40,000 bases of DNA from Armadillidium nasatum (GCA_009176605.1 SEYY01001259.1:76902-116901), one strand, 5' to 3'; positions 13,338-27,484 are shown, numbered from the stretch's first letter. The notes: generated by a model from the sequence alone, not told the origin. Program-made: numbers and translations.

Positions 13338-14057
13338 TGTGAAGTTCAATTTTAATTAAATTGTACTTCTCTGTTCTTTTCTTAAAAATGTATCGTTTAA
13401 TATTAATACTTCACTTAAATGTTAAATTTTATTACTTTCTTAAAATTTGTTAATCTTAGAATATAAAATTAGATATTTTATTAGTAGTAGACTTAAGTTA
13501 AATTGTGATAAAAGGAGAGGCAAATTGGACGAAGAAACGAATGATGGGAACTAATGAGAGTCAGCCAGACATGATAGCTAGCTCAAGATAGAAGAAATAA
13601 AACCATCTGGATCAGAAGAGAAGGAGAATAAGCGGCGATATGATTAGAGAAGTCAGATCATCTTACAACAGCGACAGATGAAGAAAGATGACAGAAGAAA
13701 TCAATAGAAACATCGATCAACAAAGATTTCTCCTTGGCCTTCAGGCGAGGAGACACTTCTGAACCTATTGCTCTTTAGAGAATAGGGAAGTGAAATATCT
13801 TTACCTGCTTCTCAAGATCTTAGATTTAAAAACGTCTACATCAATATAGAAGATTAATTCATTAAGTTGTCGAATCCACGAAACGCCCTCCGAAGAGTTT
13901 AACGCCTTATTTTATTTCGGTTTATGATTATTTTCTTTATGTTTGTATATAGAATAATTATATTTATTTCCTAAAAAGAACGGTTTCAAAAGTCATCCCT
14001 ACTAAGGATTAAAATATTTTACAATGTTGGCAGCTGGTGAGATTAAAATATTTTACA
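13338..14057 (+). repeat. 5' LTR
   Basis: 720 bp, starts TGTGAAGTTC and ends TTTTACA. It is nearly identical to 18662-19382; I see essentially one difference, a short A-run change near 13528 (right copy near 18855). Such identity means a recent insertion. The last 24 bp or so look like a duplication of the preceding end plus part of a primer-binding-like sequence. Confidence 0.9.
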
Positions 14058-14058
14058 A

Positions 14059-14079
14059 TGGTTAGCAGATGGTGGGATC
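14059..14079 (+). other. Primer-binding site candidate
   Basis: TGGTTAGCAGATGGTGGGAT begins one base after the LTR. It starts with TGG, complement of the tRNA CCA end, and the following bases could pair with a tRNA acceptor and T arm. The tRNA was not identified. Confidence 0.55.
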
Positions 14080-14205
14080 AGACAACTTAAGATAAGGGAT
14101 GCGATAAATTAATATAAGGGATCAGACAACTTAAGATAAAGGATGCGATAAATTAATATAAGGGACCAGACAACTTAAGATAAGGGATACGACAAATTAA
14201 TATAA
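14074..14205 (+). repeat. Three 44-bp tandem repeats in the leader
   Basis: Units start GGGATCAGACAACTTAAGAT at 14074, 14118 and 14162 and differ at a few positions; a partial fourth follows. They overlap the end of the primer-binding site. They could be a packaging or regulatory region; function is not shown. Confidence 0.9.
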
Positions 14206-14409
14206 AGGATCGAGAACTAAAGTTAAAAAGAAAACTAAAGATACAAGACTAAAAACAACTTAAGTAAATAGATAGAAATCAAAACTTAGATTTTAGAAAA
14301 AAATGTAATAAAACCTCATTTCAATCTCCTCGTCATCTCCAGAAATAAGTTAATAATAATCAAGATATGTAAGCTAAGAGAGAGAAAGATTAGATTAGCA
14401 ATTTTTCAG

Positions 14410-14815
14410 GAACTGTCATTACTTTTATTGTATTATCGGAAGAGAAGAAAAGCGTCATGACGTGTATTATGTTGCTAAAGTAGCTTACAAACCTACTTTA
14501 CGATTGGTTGGTCTCACAGAAAAATTTTCGCGTGAACTTAGGTTCGATGGTTATGCCACCTTCGGGGGTACGCCAGGCGAAACTGTCGTTGGTGCTATAG
14601 GCTACCAATGTGACTACTTGTTTGAAAGGCCTTTCATCAAGTACTCAGAGGCCGGGATAGTTTATAGAACTATCAATTTTTTTTTTGGAATTTATGTATT
14701 TCGATACATTAGATACAGGATGAAATTAGAAAAGCTTATGAAAATGTTCATTTTGACAGTACTGATTTATTGTTACTTTTTCTTTCTTTTTCAGGCTGAC
14801 ATATATATATATTAA
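14410..14815 (+). CDS. Unknown ORF 1 in LTR element
   Basis: An acceptor-like TTTTTCAG ends at 14409. From there one frame is open to 14815 without an ATG until late; GTG occurs at 14462. The first ~90 residues are of mixed composition and GC-richer than the flanks (RHDVYYVAKVAYKPTLRLVG, then GGTPGETVVGAIGYQCDYLF), which looks protein-like. The last ~35 residues are hydrophobic or TA-derived and probably noncoding. A second acceptor-like CTTTTTCAG precedes 14795. No match to Gag was recognised. It may be a captured host exon, a spliced leader ORF, or chance. Confidence 0.35.
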
Positions 14816-14827
14816 TAATCAGATAAA

Positions 14828-15194
14828 ATGAATAATAAATTTATACATCCCGAAATCTTTTTTAGAAGACTAACCAAATTATTTGAAAATGAAGCCATCT
14901 CTTGGCCAGTAAATTTAGAAATGATAATAGCTGGAGAAAATATTCCCATAAAGAACAAAGAATTTGAAAAATTAAAATCTTTAGATGTAGGAGAAAATGA
15001 AGAATCACATCTATTCTTTGTGAATCAAATTTCAAGCAATAAATCAAGTCTATTAATAGAAGAAGCATCTTATAAACTCTTAAAGGTATTTGAAAAATCT
15101 ACCTTTAAGTTTGAAATAACACTGGAGAATAACCATCATGTTAAAGAAGATATGAAAGAAAATATAAACATACCAAATCTAGAATTAAATCTAA
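14828..15194 (+). pseudogene. Unknown ORF 2 of LTR element, 5' part
   Basis: ATG at 14828 opens a frame of mixed composition rich in Lys, Glu, Asn and Leu (starts MNNKFIHPEIFFRRLTKLFE). It is interrupted at codon 123 by the palindrome beginning at 15195; the frame that runs on to 15280 is palindrome sequence. The same frame resumes after the palindrome at 18440 and ends at TAA 18580-18582. Together the parts would make a 169-residue protein whose last 47 residues are very basic (21 Lys/Arg). A small protein with a basic tail would suit nucleic-acid binding, as in Gag nucleocapsid, but no zinc knuckle is present. This copy is broken by the insertion. Confidence 0.6.
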
Positions 15195-15479
15195 GGGTCA
15201 TTCCATGTCACTTCAACCGACAAAAAACCCTGACCCCTTTCGATTTGTATAAAAAGTGGCACACTAACAGATCTTGTTGAGAAAATATGAATGGCGTTTA
15301 TTGCAGGTCTCTAGCTCATACGGTTCAGAAGATATGACCTTTGAAACTTTGGTCAAAAATGTCAATTTTCAGAGAGTAGTCCGAGGTCAAAATACAATAT
15401 CTCGGCTTCTATGGCACTTAGAAGCATCGTGTAAAGACCATTTAAAAGATCTTGAATAGCGGTACAACATTTATTTAGA

Positions 15480-15540
15480 TGATTTTGACCTCGGAGGTCA
15501 AATAAAAAATTTGACCTATTGGTGACCTTGACCTTGAAAA
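15480..15540. promoter_or_regulatory. AGGTCA half-site cluster, left arm
   Basis: TGACCTCGGAGGTCA, then TTTGACCTATTGG, then TGACCTTGACCTTGAAA: at least five AGGTCA/TGACCT half-sites in 60 bp, including TCAAGGTCA, the extended half-site used by FTZ-F1/ERR-type nuclear receptors. Binding is inference. More half-sites lie at 15333 and 15384. Confidence 0.55.
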
Positions 15541-15740
15541 AAAACCTAATCTTCGATTTTTTTCAAACTTTGCTGAATTATTGTTATATATGTATATTTT
15601 AATTTTTTTTAATGAATTATTTTTGGTTTTGGCTTGGTTTAGAAAATATAAGCAATTTAATAAGTACAAATATTCACATTTTTCACTTTTTTGCGATTTT
15701 TATCTCTTTCAATGTATAGTTCCAACATTTCCATTTCTCT

Positions 15741-16011
<271 letters not shown>

Positions 16012-16840
16012 AAGGGGCTGGCTGCTGCCGAGTATATTTTTCTCGTTTCAGATTGCATGGAGTATTCTCTGAGGAATATAGTCTTACCTGCTTGTTGCTT
16101 TGCTGTTATGCTGTTTGATTTTGACTGTGCTTGGGATCCACAATATTAATGTGCATGTGCCATGTCCTAGACTGGAGAGTGTGAAGGGAGATTGATATTA
16201 ACATGTTTATTTGTTTAGATACGTTAATGTTATTCTTCTATGTTAAATTTATTTTTATTATTATTATTATTTATTGAGTGCACTTGTGCTAATGAAAAGT
16301 CTTATGAGCTATTGTTCCCATTTCGGGCAATAATTAAAAACAGGTTATTCTTATTCAAACAGGTTGTTATTCTCAAGAAGGCATATTACCCTTTCAAGAG
16401 TAGGTTATATTCTTTTGTGTTTTATTATTATTATTATTAATTCATTATATTATTTTAGATCATTTAAACTGAGGTGAGGCACTGGGGTAATTATTTATAA
16501 TTCTCACAGGTGCCGGTCTAGGGCCTTATTGCCTAGTGCTAATCTGGAGTTATAATCTCTATACCTATCAGGTAGAAAATATAGATAAGAGACCTTAATG
16601 GTTTTTGAGATTATCATATATTTTTTTTTTTATAAAATTTTTATATTTAATATTCACTTTGGGAAAAGAAAATATGTCAGTAGTGTGATAAATTTCACAG
16701 TAAAACGTTTTCCACTTTCAAATCTTTGGTTGTTTTAAACCATTACTCTTTTTTTTCTTTATTTTGTGTATATAAAGAGGCTATCCTGTTTACTGTGAAC
16801 TATAGATAATTTTATGTGAACATTGTAAGTGTAAGATCAA

Positions 16841-16957
<117 letters not shown>

Positions 16958-17767
16958 TGATCTTACACTTACAATGTTCGCATAAAATTATCTATAGTTC
17001 ACAGTACACAAGATAGCCTCTTTATATACACAAAATAAAGAGAAAAAAAGAGTAATGGTTTAAAACAACCAAAGATTTGAAAGTGGAAAATGTTTTACTG
17101 TGAAATTTATCACACTACTGACATATTTTCTTTTCCCGAAGTGAATATTAAATATTAAAATTTTATAAAAAAAAAAAATATATGATAATCTCAAAAACCA
17201 TTAAGGTCTCTTATCTATATTTTCTACCTGATAGGTATAGAGATTATAACTCCAGATTAGCACTAGGCAATAAGGCCCTAGACCGGCACCTGTGAGAATT
17301 ATAAATAATTACCCCAGCGCCTCACCTCAGTTTAAATGACCTAAAAATATATATAATTAATAATAATAATAATAATAAAAACACAAAGAATATAACCTAC
17401 TCTTGAAAGGGTAATATGCCTTCTTGAGAATAACAACCTGTTTGAATAAGAATAACCTGTTTATAATTATTGCCCGAAATGGGAACAATAGCTCATAAGA
17501 CTTTTCATTAGCACAAGTGCACTCAATAAATAATAATAATAAAAATAAATTTAACATAGAAGAATAACATTAACGTATCTAAACAAATAAACATGTTAAC
17601 ATCAATCACCCTTCACGCTCTCCAGTCTAGGACATGGCACATGCTTATTAATATTGTGGATCCCAAGCACAGTCAAAATCAAACAGCATAACAGCAAAGC
17701 AACAAGCAGGTAAGACTATATTCCTCAGAGAATACGAGAAAAATATACTCGGCAGCAGCCAGCCCCT

Positions 17768-17874
<107 letters not shown>

Positions 17875-18077
17875 AAGAGAAATGAAAATGTTGGAACTAT
17901 ACATTGAATGAGATAAAAATTGCAAAAAAGTGAAAAATGTGATATTTGTACTTATTAAATTGCTTATATTTTCTAAACCAAGCCAAAACCAAAAATAATT
18001 CATTAAAAAAATTAAAATATACATATATAACAATAATTCAGCAAAGTTTGAAAAAAATCGAAGATTAGGTTTTTTTT

Positions 18078-18138
18078 TCAAGGTCAAGGTCAAGGTCACC
18101 AATAGGTCAAATTTTTTATTTGACCTCCGAGGTCAAAA
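18078..18138. promoter_or_regulatory. AGGTCA half-site cluster, right arm
   Basis: Mirror of the left-arm cluster, but with three tandem AGGTCA units (TCAAGGTCAAGGTCAAGGTC) against two on the left, then AATAGGTCAAA and TGACCTCCGAGGTCA. Confidence 0.55.
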
Positions 18139-18439
18139 TCATCTAAATAAATGTTGTACCGCTATTCAAGATCTTTTAAATGGTCTTTACACGATGCTTC
18201 TAAGTGCCATAGAAGCCGAGATATTGTATTTTGACCTCGGACTACTCTCTGAAAATTGACATTTTTGACCAAAGTTTCAAAGGTCATATCTTCTGAACCG
18301 TATGAGCTAGAGACCTGCAATAAACGCCATTCATATTTTCTCAACAAGATCTGTTAGTGTGCCATTTTTCATAAAAATCGAAAGGGGTCACGGAAAAAAT
18401 TGCCAAATTTCGGTTGAAGTGACGTGGAATGACCCCTAA

Positions 18440-18582
18440 GAAGATTAAAGTGGTGGAAATTAACCTTTAAGAATATCGGAATTAAGAATAAATTTAAACA
18501 AAAATGGTTAAATAGAAAAAAGAAGAACATAAGAAATAGGAAGATACCTCAAAGGAAGATAGAGAAAAATTATAGACGTTAA
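18440..18582 (+). pseudogene. Unknown ORF 2 of LTR element, 3' part
   Basis: Continuation of the frame started at 14828, counting one copy of the target TAA. It is open to TAA at 18580 and extremely rich in Lys/Arg. See the 14828 entry. Confidence 0.55.
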
Positions 18583-18650
18583 GGAAAGAAGAAGAAATAG
18601 GTCATCATAAATATCTCTCGTAAATTTTTTTTTTGTACAGATACATTTTT

Positions 18651-18661
18651 GAGGGGAGATA
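18651..18661 (+). other. Polypurine tract
   Basis: GAGGGGAGATA directly abuts the 3' LTR start. Confidence 0.8.
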
Positions 18662-19501
<840 letters not shown>

Positions 19502-19860
19502 AAATTCTTTTGCAAATCATGGCCTACAAGATATATATTAAGTTCTGGCAATAATGAAAATTATGGCAGCTTTCATTCATTAGTTTTGGCAACCATGGCT
19601 TTATATATATTTTACTTTGTCATATGCAAAAGCCATGATGGGAGTTTTGTTTGCGTTAAAGATATATATCATTGGTGAAAAGTATAGGTATTTGCTACAT
19701 GTATATATAAATTATGTTATAGGCCTCTCTGGGAAATTTTCTTGGTTTTATTCTTTTCATTGTATTTCCTGTGTTCTGTGCAAAAATGGTGAAAATTGGT
19801 TAGCAGTCCACTCTATTAAACAGTTATCATAAGGTTCAATTTAAATGTAGTAGCTAGGTT

Positions 19861-20320
19861 TTTGACTTTAAAAATATAGACTTTGATAGATTAGGAACAC
19901 ACTTGGAGCCATTGAATGGGATAAGGAATTTGAGGATCAAAACCATTTTCAAAGGTGGGAAATATTCAAATTTATCATGGATAAAATTCAGTTAAAATGT
20001 TTTTCAGCCAGAACAATTAGGTCAAATAATAGAAAGCCCTTTGGTTGAATAGAGAGAGAAGGAATAAATTTAGGGATAAGCTTAAATGGTTTAAGAGGTT
20101 CAAAGACAGTAATAGTATAATGGATTTAGGAACTTATGGGAGAACAAGGAATGAATTAAATTAGGTAATAAGGAGATCTAAAAGACAATCGGAAATTAAC
20201 TAGGCAAGGAATAATAATAAAGATCTGAAGATATTTTTAGTTTTTATAAATTTAATGATAATAGAAAGAATAGTCCCATTACCAATATTTTGGAACTGAT
20301 ACTTCAATATTTAAATAATG
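19861..20320 (+). pseudogene. LINE fragment between endonuclease and RT
   Basis: Broken frames read WDKEFEDQNHFQRWEIFKF and KIQLKCFSARTIRSNNRKPF. They resemble the inter-domain region of CR1/jockey-type ORF2 (a W/F-rich block, then a P..k.rKP block before the RT). Many stops; it could be the continuation of the LINE at 9250-11580 or another copy. Confidence 0.45.
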
Positions 20321-20689
20321 ATTTACCATTATATTGATATATTAGTAAACTGACATGATAATTTTAATATTGAATTCAAGAATTATATTTGAATGCATGG
20401 CACTTGAAAAAATAGAGGTAATTAAAAGTTACAAAAGCTTATCAAGACTGTGCCAAGGTATTTGTGTAACCAAGAATTATCAGAATATATTTATATAGAA
20501 AATAAGAGACAGAAACTACAGGGGCCTATCAAGATTGTCCCAGTCAACAAAAAGCTGAAGTTGCCATTCATCATGAATGGTTCATTCCAGATTTCAATTT
20601 TCTTCTTGCACATAATCAATTCAATAGCATTATTTTACAGTATGTGAATCATGCAGGTTATTAAGCTAAATTATAAAGAAATATCTAAG
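20321..20689. other. No gene recognised
   Basis: AT-rich, no supported feature. Confidence 0.35.
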
Positions 20690-22450
20690 CTAATATGCAA
20701 AGTCACCAATACCCCAAAGTAATGTCAAAACCAAGGTACACATACTCAAAAATAAAATACCTGTTCCAGTCCAAAATATATAAATTTGTTATTTCTTTTG
20801 AATGATTAATCTTAGATCTAAAGTTTCATTATGAAATTATAAACCTAACTCCATAATTTACATACAGCATGCTTTCTTGTTTATCTTTTTATGACCCCTG
20901 GTAATCTTAGTGCAATCTAATGAAAAGAAATTATATATCAATACCTATATTGTTTATTTATTAAAATATTTTGAAAACTGGAATCATATACACTATAAGA
21001 TATTTTTCTACAGGAAACATCTCCAATTCTTTTAGCATTTCTTTGTAATTCTTTTTTGAAAATCCATTTAAACCATTCTTGTTACTCTGCACTATACTGC
21101 CTCCAGCATATTAATGTCTTTCTTTAGGCAAGGAACCCAAACCTAAGTGCAATACTCAATCAGTGGTCTGACTTAACCGTTATAGAGCTTACTTATTATT
21201 TCTAAAATGGTTCCATTAGCTCAGTGGTAAAGCACTCACCTAGCAATTGAGAGTACCAGAGTTCAAGGCCTGATTGGGGTGGGAAATGTGAGAGGTTTTT
21301 CCTTGCGCTTAGCTCCAGATAACTCAGTTGTTAAAAGAAGTACATTAGTGATGCGCTCTTGTCACTGATGGGATAGGCCTGACCCAGCCAACGGTATCCG
21401 CCGTGGGCCAGTGAAACCCAAGGATCTTCCTTGAAAGATCCCACTGACAGGACATAAGTTTCCTGGGGGATGAAGAAGATGAAGATTATTTCTAATATTA
21501 TAGTTTTATCCCTGACTTTTAAACACTGTTCTGCCACTCAGATTACTAATAATCTTACCTAAATCTTTTTTGTAATAAAAATTCTTATTAGAATAACTTT
21601 GGTGGAGAATCTTACACTTTTTATCATTAAAACTCATTTGACACTTTCAGCCAATCAAGAAATTTGTATAAATCATATTGAATTCTCGTACATCCCTCAA
21701 TAACCAACTTTTAACAGGGTAGGCCAGTTTTGTATAATCAGCAAACTTAGAGACTATATATTATATTTACATATCCAAATTGTTAATATATTGTAGATTA
21801 AATTATAGGTGGCACAGCACAGAACCCAGAAAAACCCTGCTCTTCACCATTTCCATATTGATGTATTGCCATTTAATACTAGATGCTGATTCCTGTCCTT
21901 CAATCACTTCTGTATACAGTTATGTAATAACCTTCCTTAACCACACAACTTGTACATCAACCTTGTTAAAGCTTTGTGAAAAATCATTTATACTCTATTA
22001 ATTAGCTCTCCTTTGTTCACACGCTCAGTTATTTGTTCCATGAATTACAAAAGATTTGTCCAACATGATTTACCTTTTCTAAAACCATGTTGAAAGTTTC
22101 ACAAAATCTCATTTCTGACTAAATATTTTTTCTTTGCCTTTTCATTTTTTTTTTTTTAGAACTTTTACATTTGATGAGGTTAAACTATCTAGCATGTAAT
22201 TTCCAAGATCATCTTTGCTACCTTTCTAGAAATTGACACAGCATAAGTGACTTTCCAATTCTTTCAAAAATTAAATGCTTTAAAATATATGCAGTCCTTT
22301 TAATATTTTCCTTTAGGTTTCTACTATGTATACCATCAGGATCTGCAGACTTACTGCAATTAAAGTGTTCAAGTACTGAAAATCTTTCTCATCAACATCA
22401 ATATTTAGAAATCCAAAACTGTCTCTTCTCTTCTCTCTGACGTATGTTAT
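20690..22450 (-). pseudogene. LINE reverse transcriptase, decayed (CR1/jockey type)
   Basis: Read from high to low coordinates on the minus strand, in shifting frames: NDFSQSFNKVD (the DF.KAFD.V.H block), a degenerate QGS.LGPLLF block near 21830, KFADYTKLAYPV (the FADD active site, second Asp changed to Tyr), DLGKIISN near 21550, then LVRPLIEYCTQVWVPCLKKD and NMLEAVQCRVTRM near 21080-21190, and TRGHKKINKK near 20900. The order is that of a non-LTR RT and its C-terminal tail. The SINE at 21206-21484 splits it. It is nonfunctional. Confidence 0.78.
21206..21484 (+). mobile_element. tRNA-derived SINE with 11-bp TSD
   Basis: A tRNA-like head carries a perfect A box (TAGCTCAGTGG, 21217-21227) and a B box (GTTCAAGGCC, 21261-21270). 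A GC-rich unrelated body follows, ending in a GATGAA-type tail. ATTATTTCTAA occurs immediately before (21195-21205) and after (21485-21495). It is inserted in the minus-strand LINE RT, in opposite orientation. Confidence 0.88.
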
Positions 22451-22956
<506 letters not shown>

Positions 22957-23041
22957 GGTTACTATGAAATAGAAATTTTTAAAAAATCTTTTCTTAATAT
23001 TTCTGCTTTTATTTACGAATTCAGCTTAAAATGATACATTC

Positions 23042-23596
23042 ATGGCAAGATTAAAATCAATTATGAATATTCAACCAAATATATTTATGCTTAGATATTT
23101 TCGCACAAGTGGTTCATATCTCTTAATAATTTTTTTGATATTGTATGTGGCATATTTCACAAGTGAAGTTTGTCTCAGAATTCAGAATATTAACAAGTAT
23201 GAACGACTTCAGAGTTACGATATAGAGGTATGGAAGTAGTATTTATTTTTAGAAAATAAATATTAGACTTAAATTATATTGACTTTTCAGGTTTTTAGTT
23301 TTAATGTATAAGTTTTCAGATTTTTTATAGCTCTCAAAGAATTTTTATCAATTTTTCAGATCAAAGATTTAACCACCAAACTTTCAAATTTCCGAAAAGA
23401 TTCTAGAAATGTGAAAAAAAGTCTCAGTATATTAAAAGATGTTCTCAAAGGAATAATTGAGATTCATAATAAATCAAAAGAACATACCCCTTTGCAGCAA
23501 TCAGTGGAGCAACCAAAATCTCTGGAAAAACGCGAAATTAAAAGAAATTATCGCCGTGTTTATGGATCAAATTCTAAAATGAAAACCCTTAGATGA
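23042..23596 (+). CDS. Two-exon gene, 140-aa membrane/coiled-coil protein
   Basis: Exon 1 codes from ATG 23042 to 23227, the donor is GTATGG at 23228, the intron is 132 bp, the acceptor TTTTTCAG ends at 23359, and exon 2 runs from 23360 to TGA 23594-23596. Splicing is phase 0 and gives 62 + 78 codons. An in-frame TAA at 23027-23029 fixes the start. Residues about 25-40 ([16 protein letters not shown]) form one membrane segment preceded by Arg18 and Arg21, so the N-terminus is probably cytosolic (type II or signal anchor). Residues about 45-100 are amphipathic with Ile/Leu/Val spacing of a coiled coil, and the tail is basic ([12 protein letters not shown]). This layout resembles the cytosolic tail, anchor and stem of Golgi type II enzymes, but no catalytic domain follows. 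The 3' UTR would run into TA arrays. Family not recognised; expression unproven. Confidence 0.6.
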
Positions 23597-23608
23597 TCTT
23601 TTGTAAAA

Positions 23609-23783
<175 letters not shown>

Positions 23784-23820
23784 ACTAATTTGAACTGTGG
23801 AGTGAAATAGTACACATTTC

Positions 23821-23865
23821 AATTCTGCTGCCAGGGTCAGGGTTCGAATCCCGAGCAGCAGAATT
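23821..23865. other. Hairpin with perfect B box (tRNA minihelix-like)
   Basis: AATTCTGCTGC pairs over 11 bp with GCAGCAGAATT. Inside lies GGGTTCGAATCCC with the exact Pol III B-box consensus GGTTCGAATCC (23841-23851). The shape is a tRNA acceptor stem plus T arm without D and anticodon arms. No A box is visible. It is probably a SINE/tRNA relic or foldback core. Confidence 0.6.
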
Positions 23866-23866
23866 G

Positions 23867-25019
<1,153 letters not shown>

Positions 25020-25020
25020 C

Positions 25021-25080
25021 AGCGTTTCCCAATCTAGGGGTCGTGATCACTTAAACAGGATGTCATAGTGGGTCACAAAA
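25021..25080 (+). mobile_element. hAT-like terminus, single end
   Basis: CAGCGTTTCCCAATCTAGGG followed by GTCGTGATCACTT resembles the CAGNGNTTCCCAA-type terminal repeat of hAT/Charlie-like elements. No matching inverted end was found nearby, so it is a fragment. Confidence 0.4.
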
Positions 25081-26290
25081 AATGAAACACTTAGTTTTAA
25101 AACTTTAATTCCCTTTGGAATTAAAGGATATAAAACACACTAGTCATCAAATGCCAGAATAGTTAAATATTTTTTTTCTTTTCTTTTTTTTTTTTAACAC
25201 TGGAACCCACAACCAGTTCAGTATCCTCTTTTAAACTGAAATGTAAAATAAAAAGAAAAATGATTAAATAATACCTAAATCTTTACAATACCCATCAACC
25301 TAGTTTCGAAAGTTGCAAGTTAATTACTAGCTATCACATTTCAAAGCAAGTCATTCCAAAAATTAACTTCTCACTTGCTGAACAGATATTCTCTGAAATC
25401 CTGTTTTGTTTTGTTTTTTTGTTTTTTTATTGGTTATTATAATGCGTAGTTCTATCATAATCTATTATAAGATTTTAATTTTATCAAGGATTGAGACATG
25501 ATGAAATTTTATTAATCTGAATTATATACCCAAGGAATCTTTACTCAGAAAATTTGCTTAATCAATATAATTCTGTCTTTTTATTTTCAAAATCATAGAT
25601 CATTCTTGTATCTATTATGTGACATACATTAAAAAATAATATTGATTATGTTAATGATTGCAATAAAATAGATTAAGAAGTTTGGAGTATATTCCAAATA
25701 GTAAATTACTGAGTCAGCCAGTCAGTCAAATTTATCCAGAAAATATTGTAAGCTTTTTATTTTTAGTGGTAGCATTTTGAAAATGTATATATAATACTTT
25801 ATTCAGAATATTTTTTAACATTTTATTGTATTTACATTTAAATTAGTTTGATAGAGAATGCACAGTAGCGGTATAGAATTTTATGCAAACTTTCAACAAC
25901 AAAAAAAGACTGAAAAGAATTACTGTAATAATATTTCTAATAAGGGTATAATTTTTTTCTTAACTAAAGGAAAAATTCTTAAAAATTACTATAAAATTGC
26001 ATATTTAGCCTCTGGTTTTATGTGGTTTAGAATTAAAAAATTAAAATTATTTTTCTGAAATAAAAATTTGGTCTTAAATTTAAAATTGTGACAATTTTTG
26101 CTCATCATTCTTTGGCAAAATATTAAGGTAGATTTTGCTTCTTCATTTAAATATTTTTACCTCCCAACATACGTTTTCTTATATTAATATAAATAAATCA
26201 TTATATAGGAACATAACATTTTTAGGCAAATCAGTAGAAAAGATTTGAATTATTAATATAAACATTTTATGTACAAAAAGTTAACATTCT
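25081..26290. other. No gene recognised
   Basis: AT-rich; one 66-codon frame (25858-26058) has low-complexity composition and no support. Confidence 0.4.
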
Positions 26291-26484
26291 AACTAGTTCA
26301 AAGTACCATTTCTTTGTATTCTCATTTTTTTACATTTAAATCTACAAGATGGACCTTTGCTGTGTTTAAATGTTTTAATATGGTTTCAACTAGTTCAAAG
26401 TACCATTTCTTTGTATTCTCATTCTTTTATATTTAAATCAACAAATGAATCCTTGATGTGTTTAAATGTTTTAATATGTTTTGT
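26291..26484. repeat. 97-bp tandem duplication
   Basis: AACTAGTTCAAAGTACCATT begins at 26291 and again at 26388. The two units stay highly similar to the shared end TTTAAATGTTTTAATATG. Confidence 0.9.
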
Positions 26485-26881
26485 AGATGGTGTTTTAGGT
26501 CTTTCAAAGTGCGTTAGAATAGCTTTGTAGTTTCATACCTTTTGGTGTTTAAGAGGTACTCAAAATAGGTTATTAAGTATATAGATTGTATGATTTTTTC
26601 CCCCTAATTTCTATGTGGTATCTTTGAAATAGATTTAAGATATTTAAACATATTTTTTTTTTTTTTAAATTTCCACAAGATTCTGATCAAAGTTTGTTGT
26701 AAAGGCTCATTTTTTATAAGGACCTCAATTGTCCCATATTACTTCTCATCTCGCTTTTAAGAATTCTCATATCATGTTAGATTTGTTTTTTAGATGTAGA
26801 TGGAAAGTTTATTTACTATAGCTTTATTTTTGTATATAGTTTGTAGCATTACGTTTGTGATTGTAGTTTATGTACAGTGTA

Positions 26882-27009
<128 letters not shown>

Positions 27010-27267
27010 GGGTGCACCGATTAATCGGCAGATAATCGGTAATCGGCCTAATCGGCCATATTACCGATTAATCGGTAATCGGCTATTCACATGATTAATC
27101 GGCCGATTGTTTAAATCCTTTACCAGAACAAACCAACCTTTACAAGACCATTTCATAACTGCCAAGTTAATCATCAGATAGCTTCGACACAGTAACAAAT
27201 AACAATACCAATATAATTTTCAAAATTGTTAGTCATTTTGTGCCTGGCTGCTATTATGGCTTTTGCC

Positions 27268-27291
27268 TTTTTTTTTTTTTTTTTTTTTTTT
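27268..27291. repeat. T homopolymer
   Basis: T run in the 3' noncoding part of the hAT element. Confidence 0.9.
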
Positions 27292-27484
27292 ATATTAAGA
27301 AATCATTCATAAATTATGAAACATTAACATATTATAATTGACTCATTGTTAATACAAATATACAAATGCATACATACAAATTGCATAAAAATACTACTAA
27401 ATTTTGGACAGTTTTTCCTTGTTTTCTGTTGTATACTTTTGCCTCTTCAATTCATGTTGTCTTCTATCTCAGCTCTCAAGCTCA

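Noticed and set aside
21206..21280. Functional tRNA gene
   Set aside because: A and B boxes are present but the head does not fold into a convincing cloverleaf, and a GC-rich body, tail and target duplication show a SINE.
25858..26058. 66-codon ORF as a gene
   Set aside because: Lys/Phe/Asn-rich composition equal to the background, no splice or start context and no recognised motif.
26291..26484. CRISPR-like repeat array
   Set aside because: Only two long tandem units without spacers; nothing in the window is prokaryotic.
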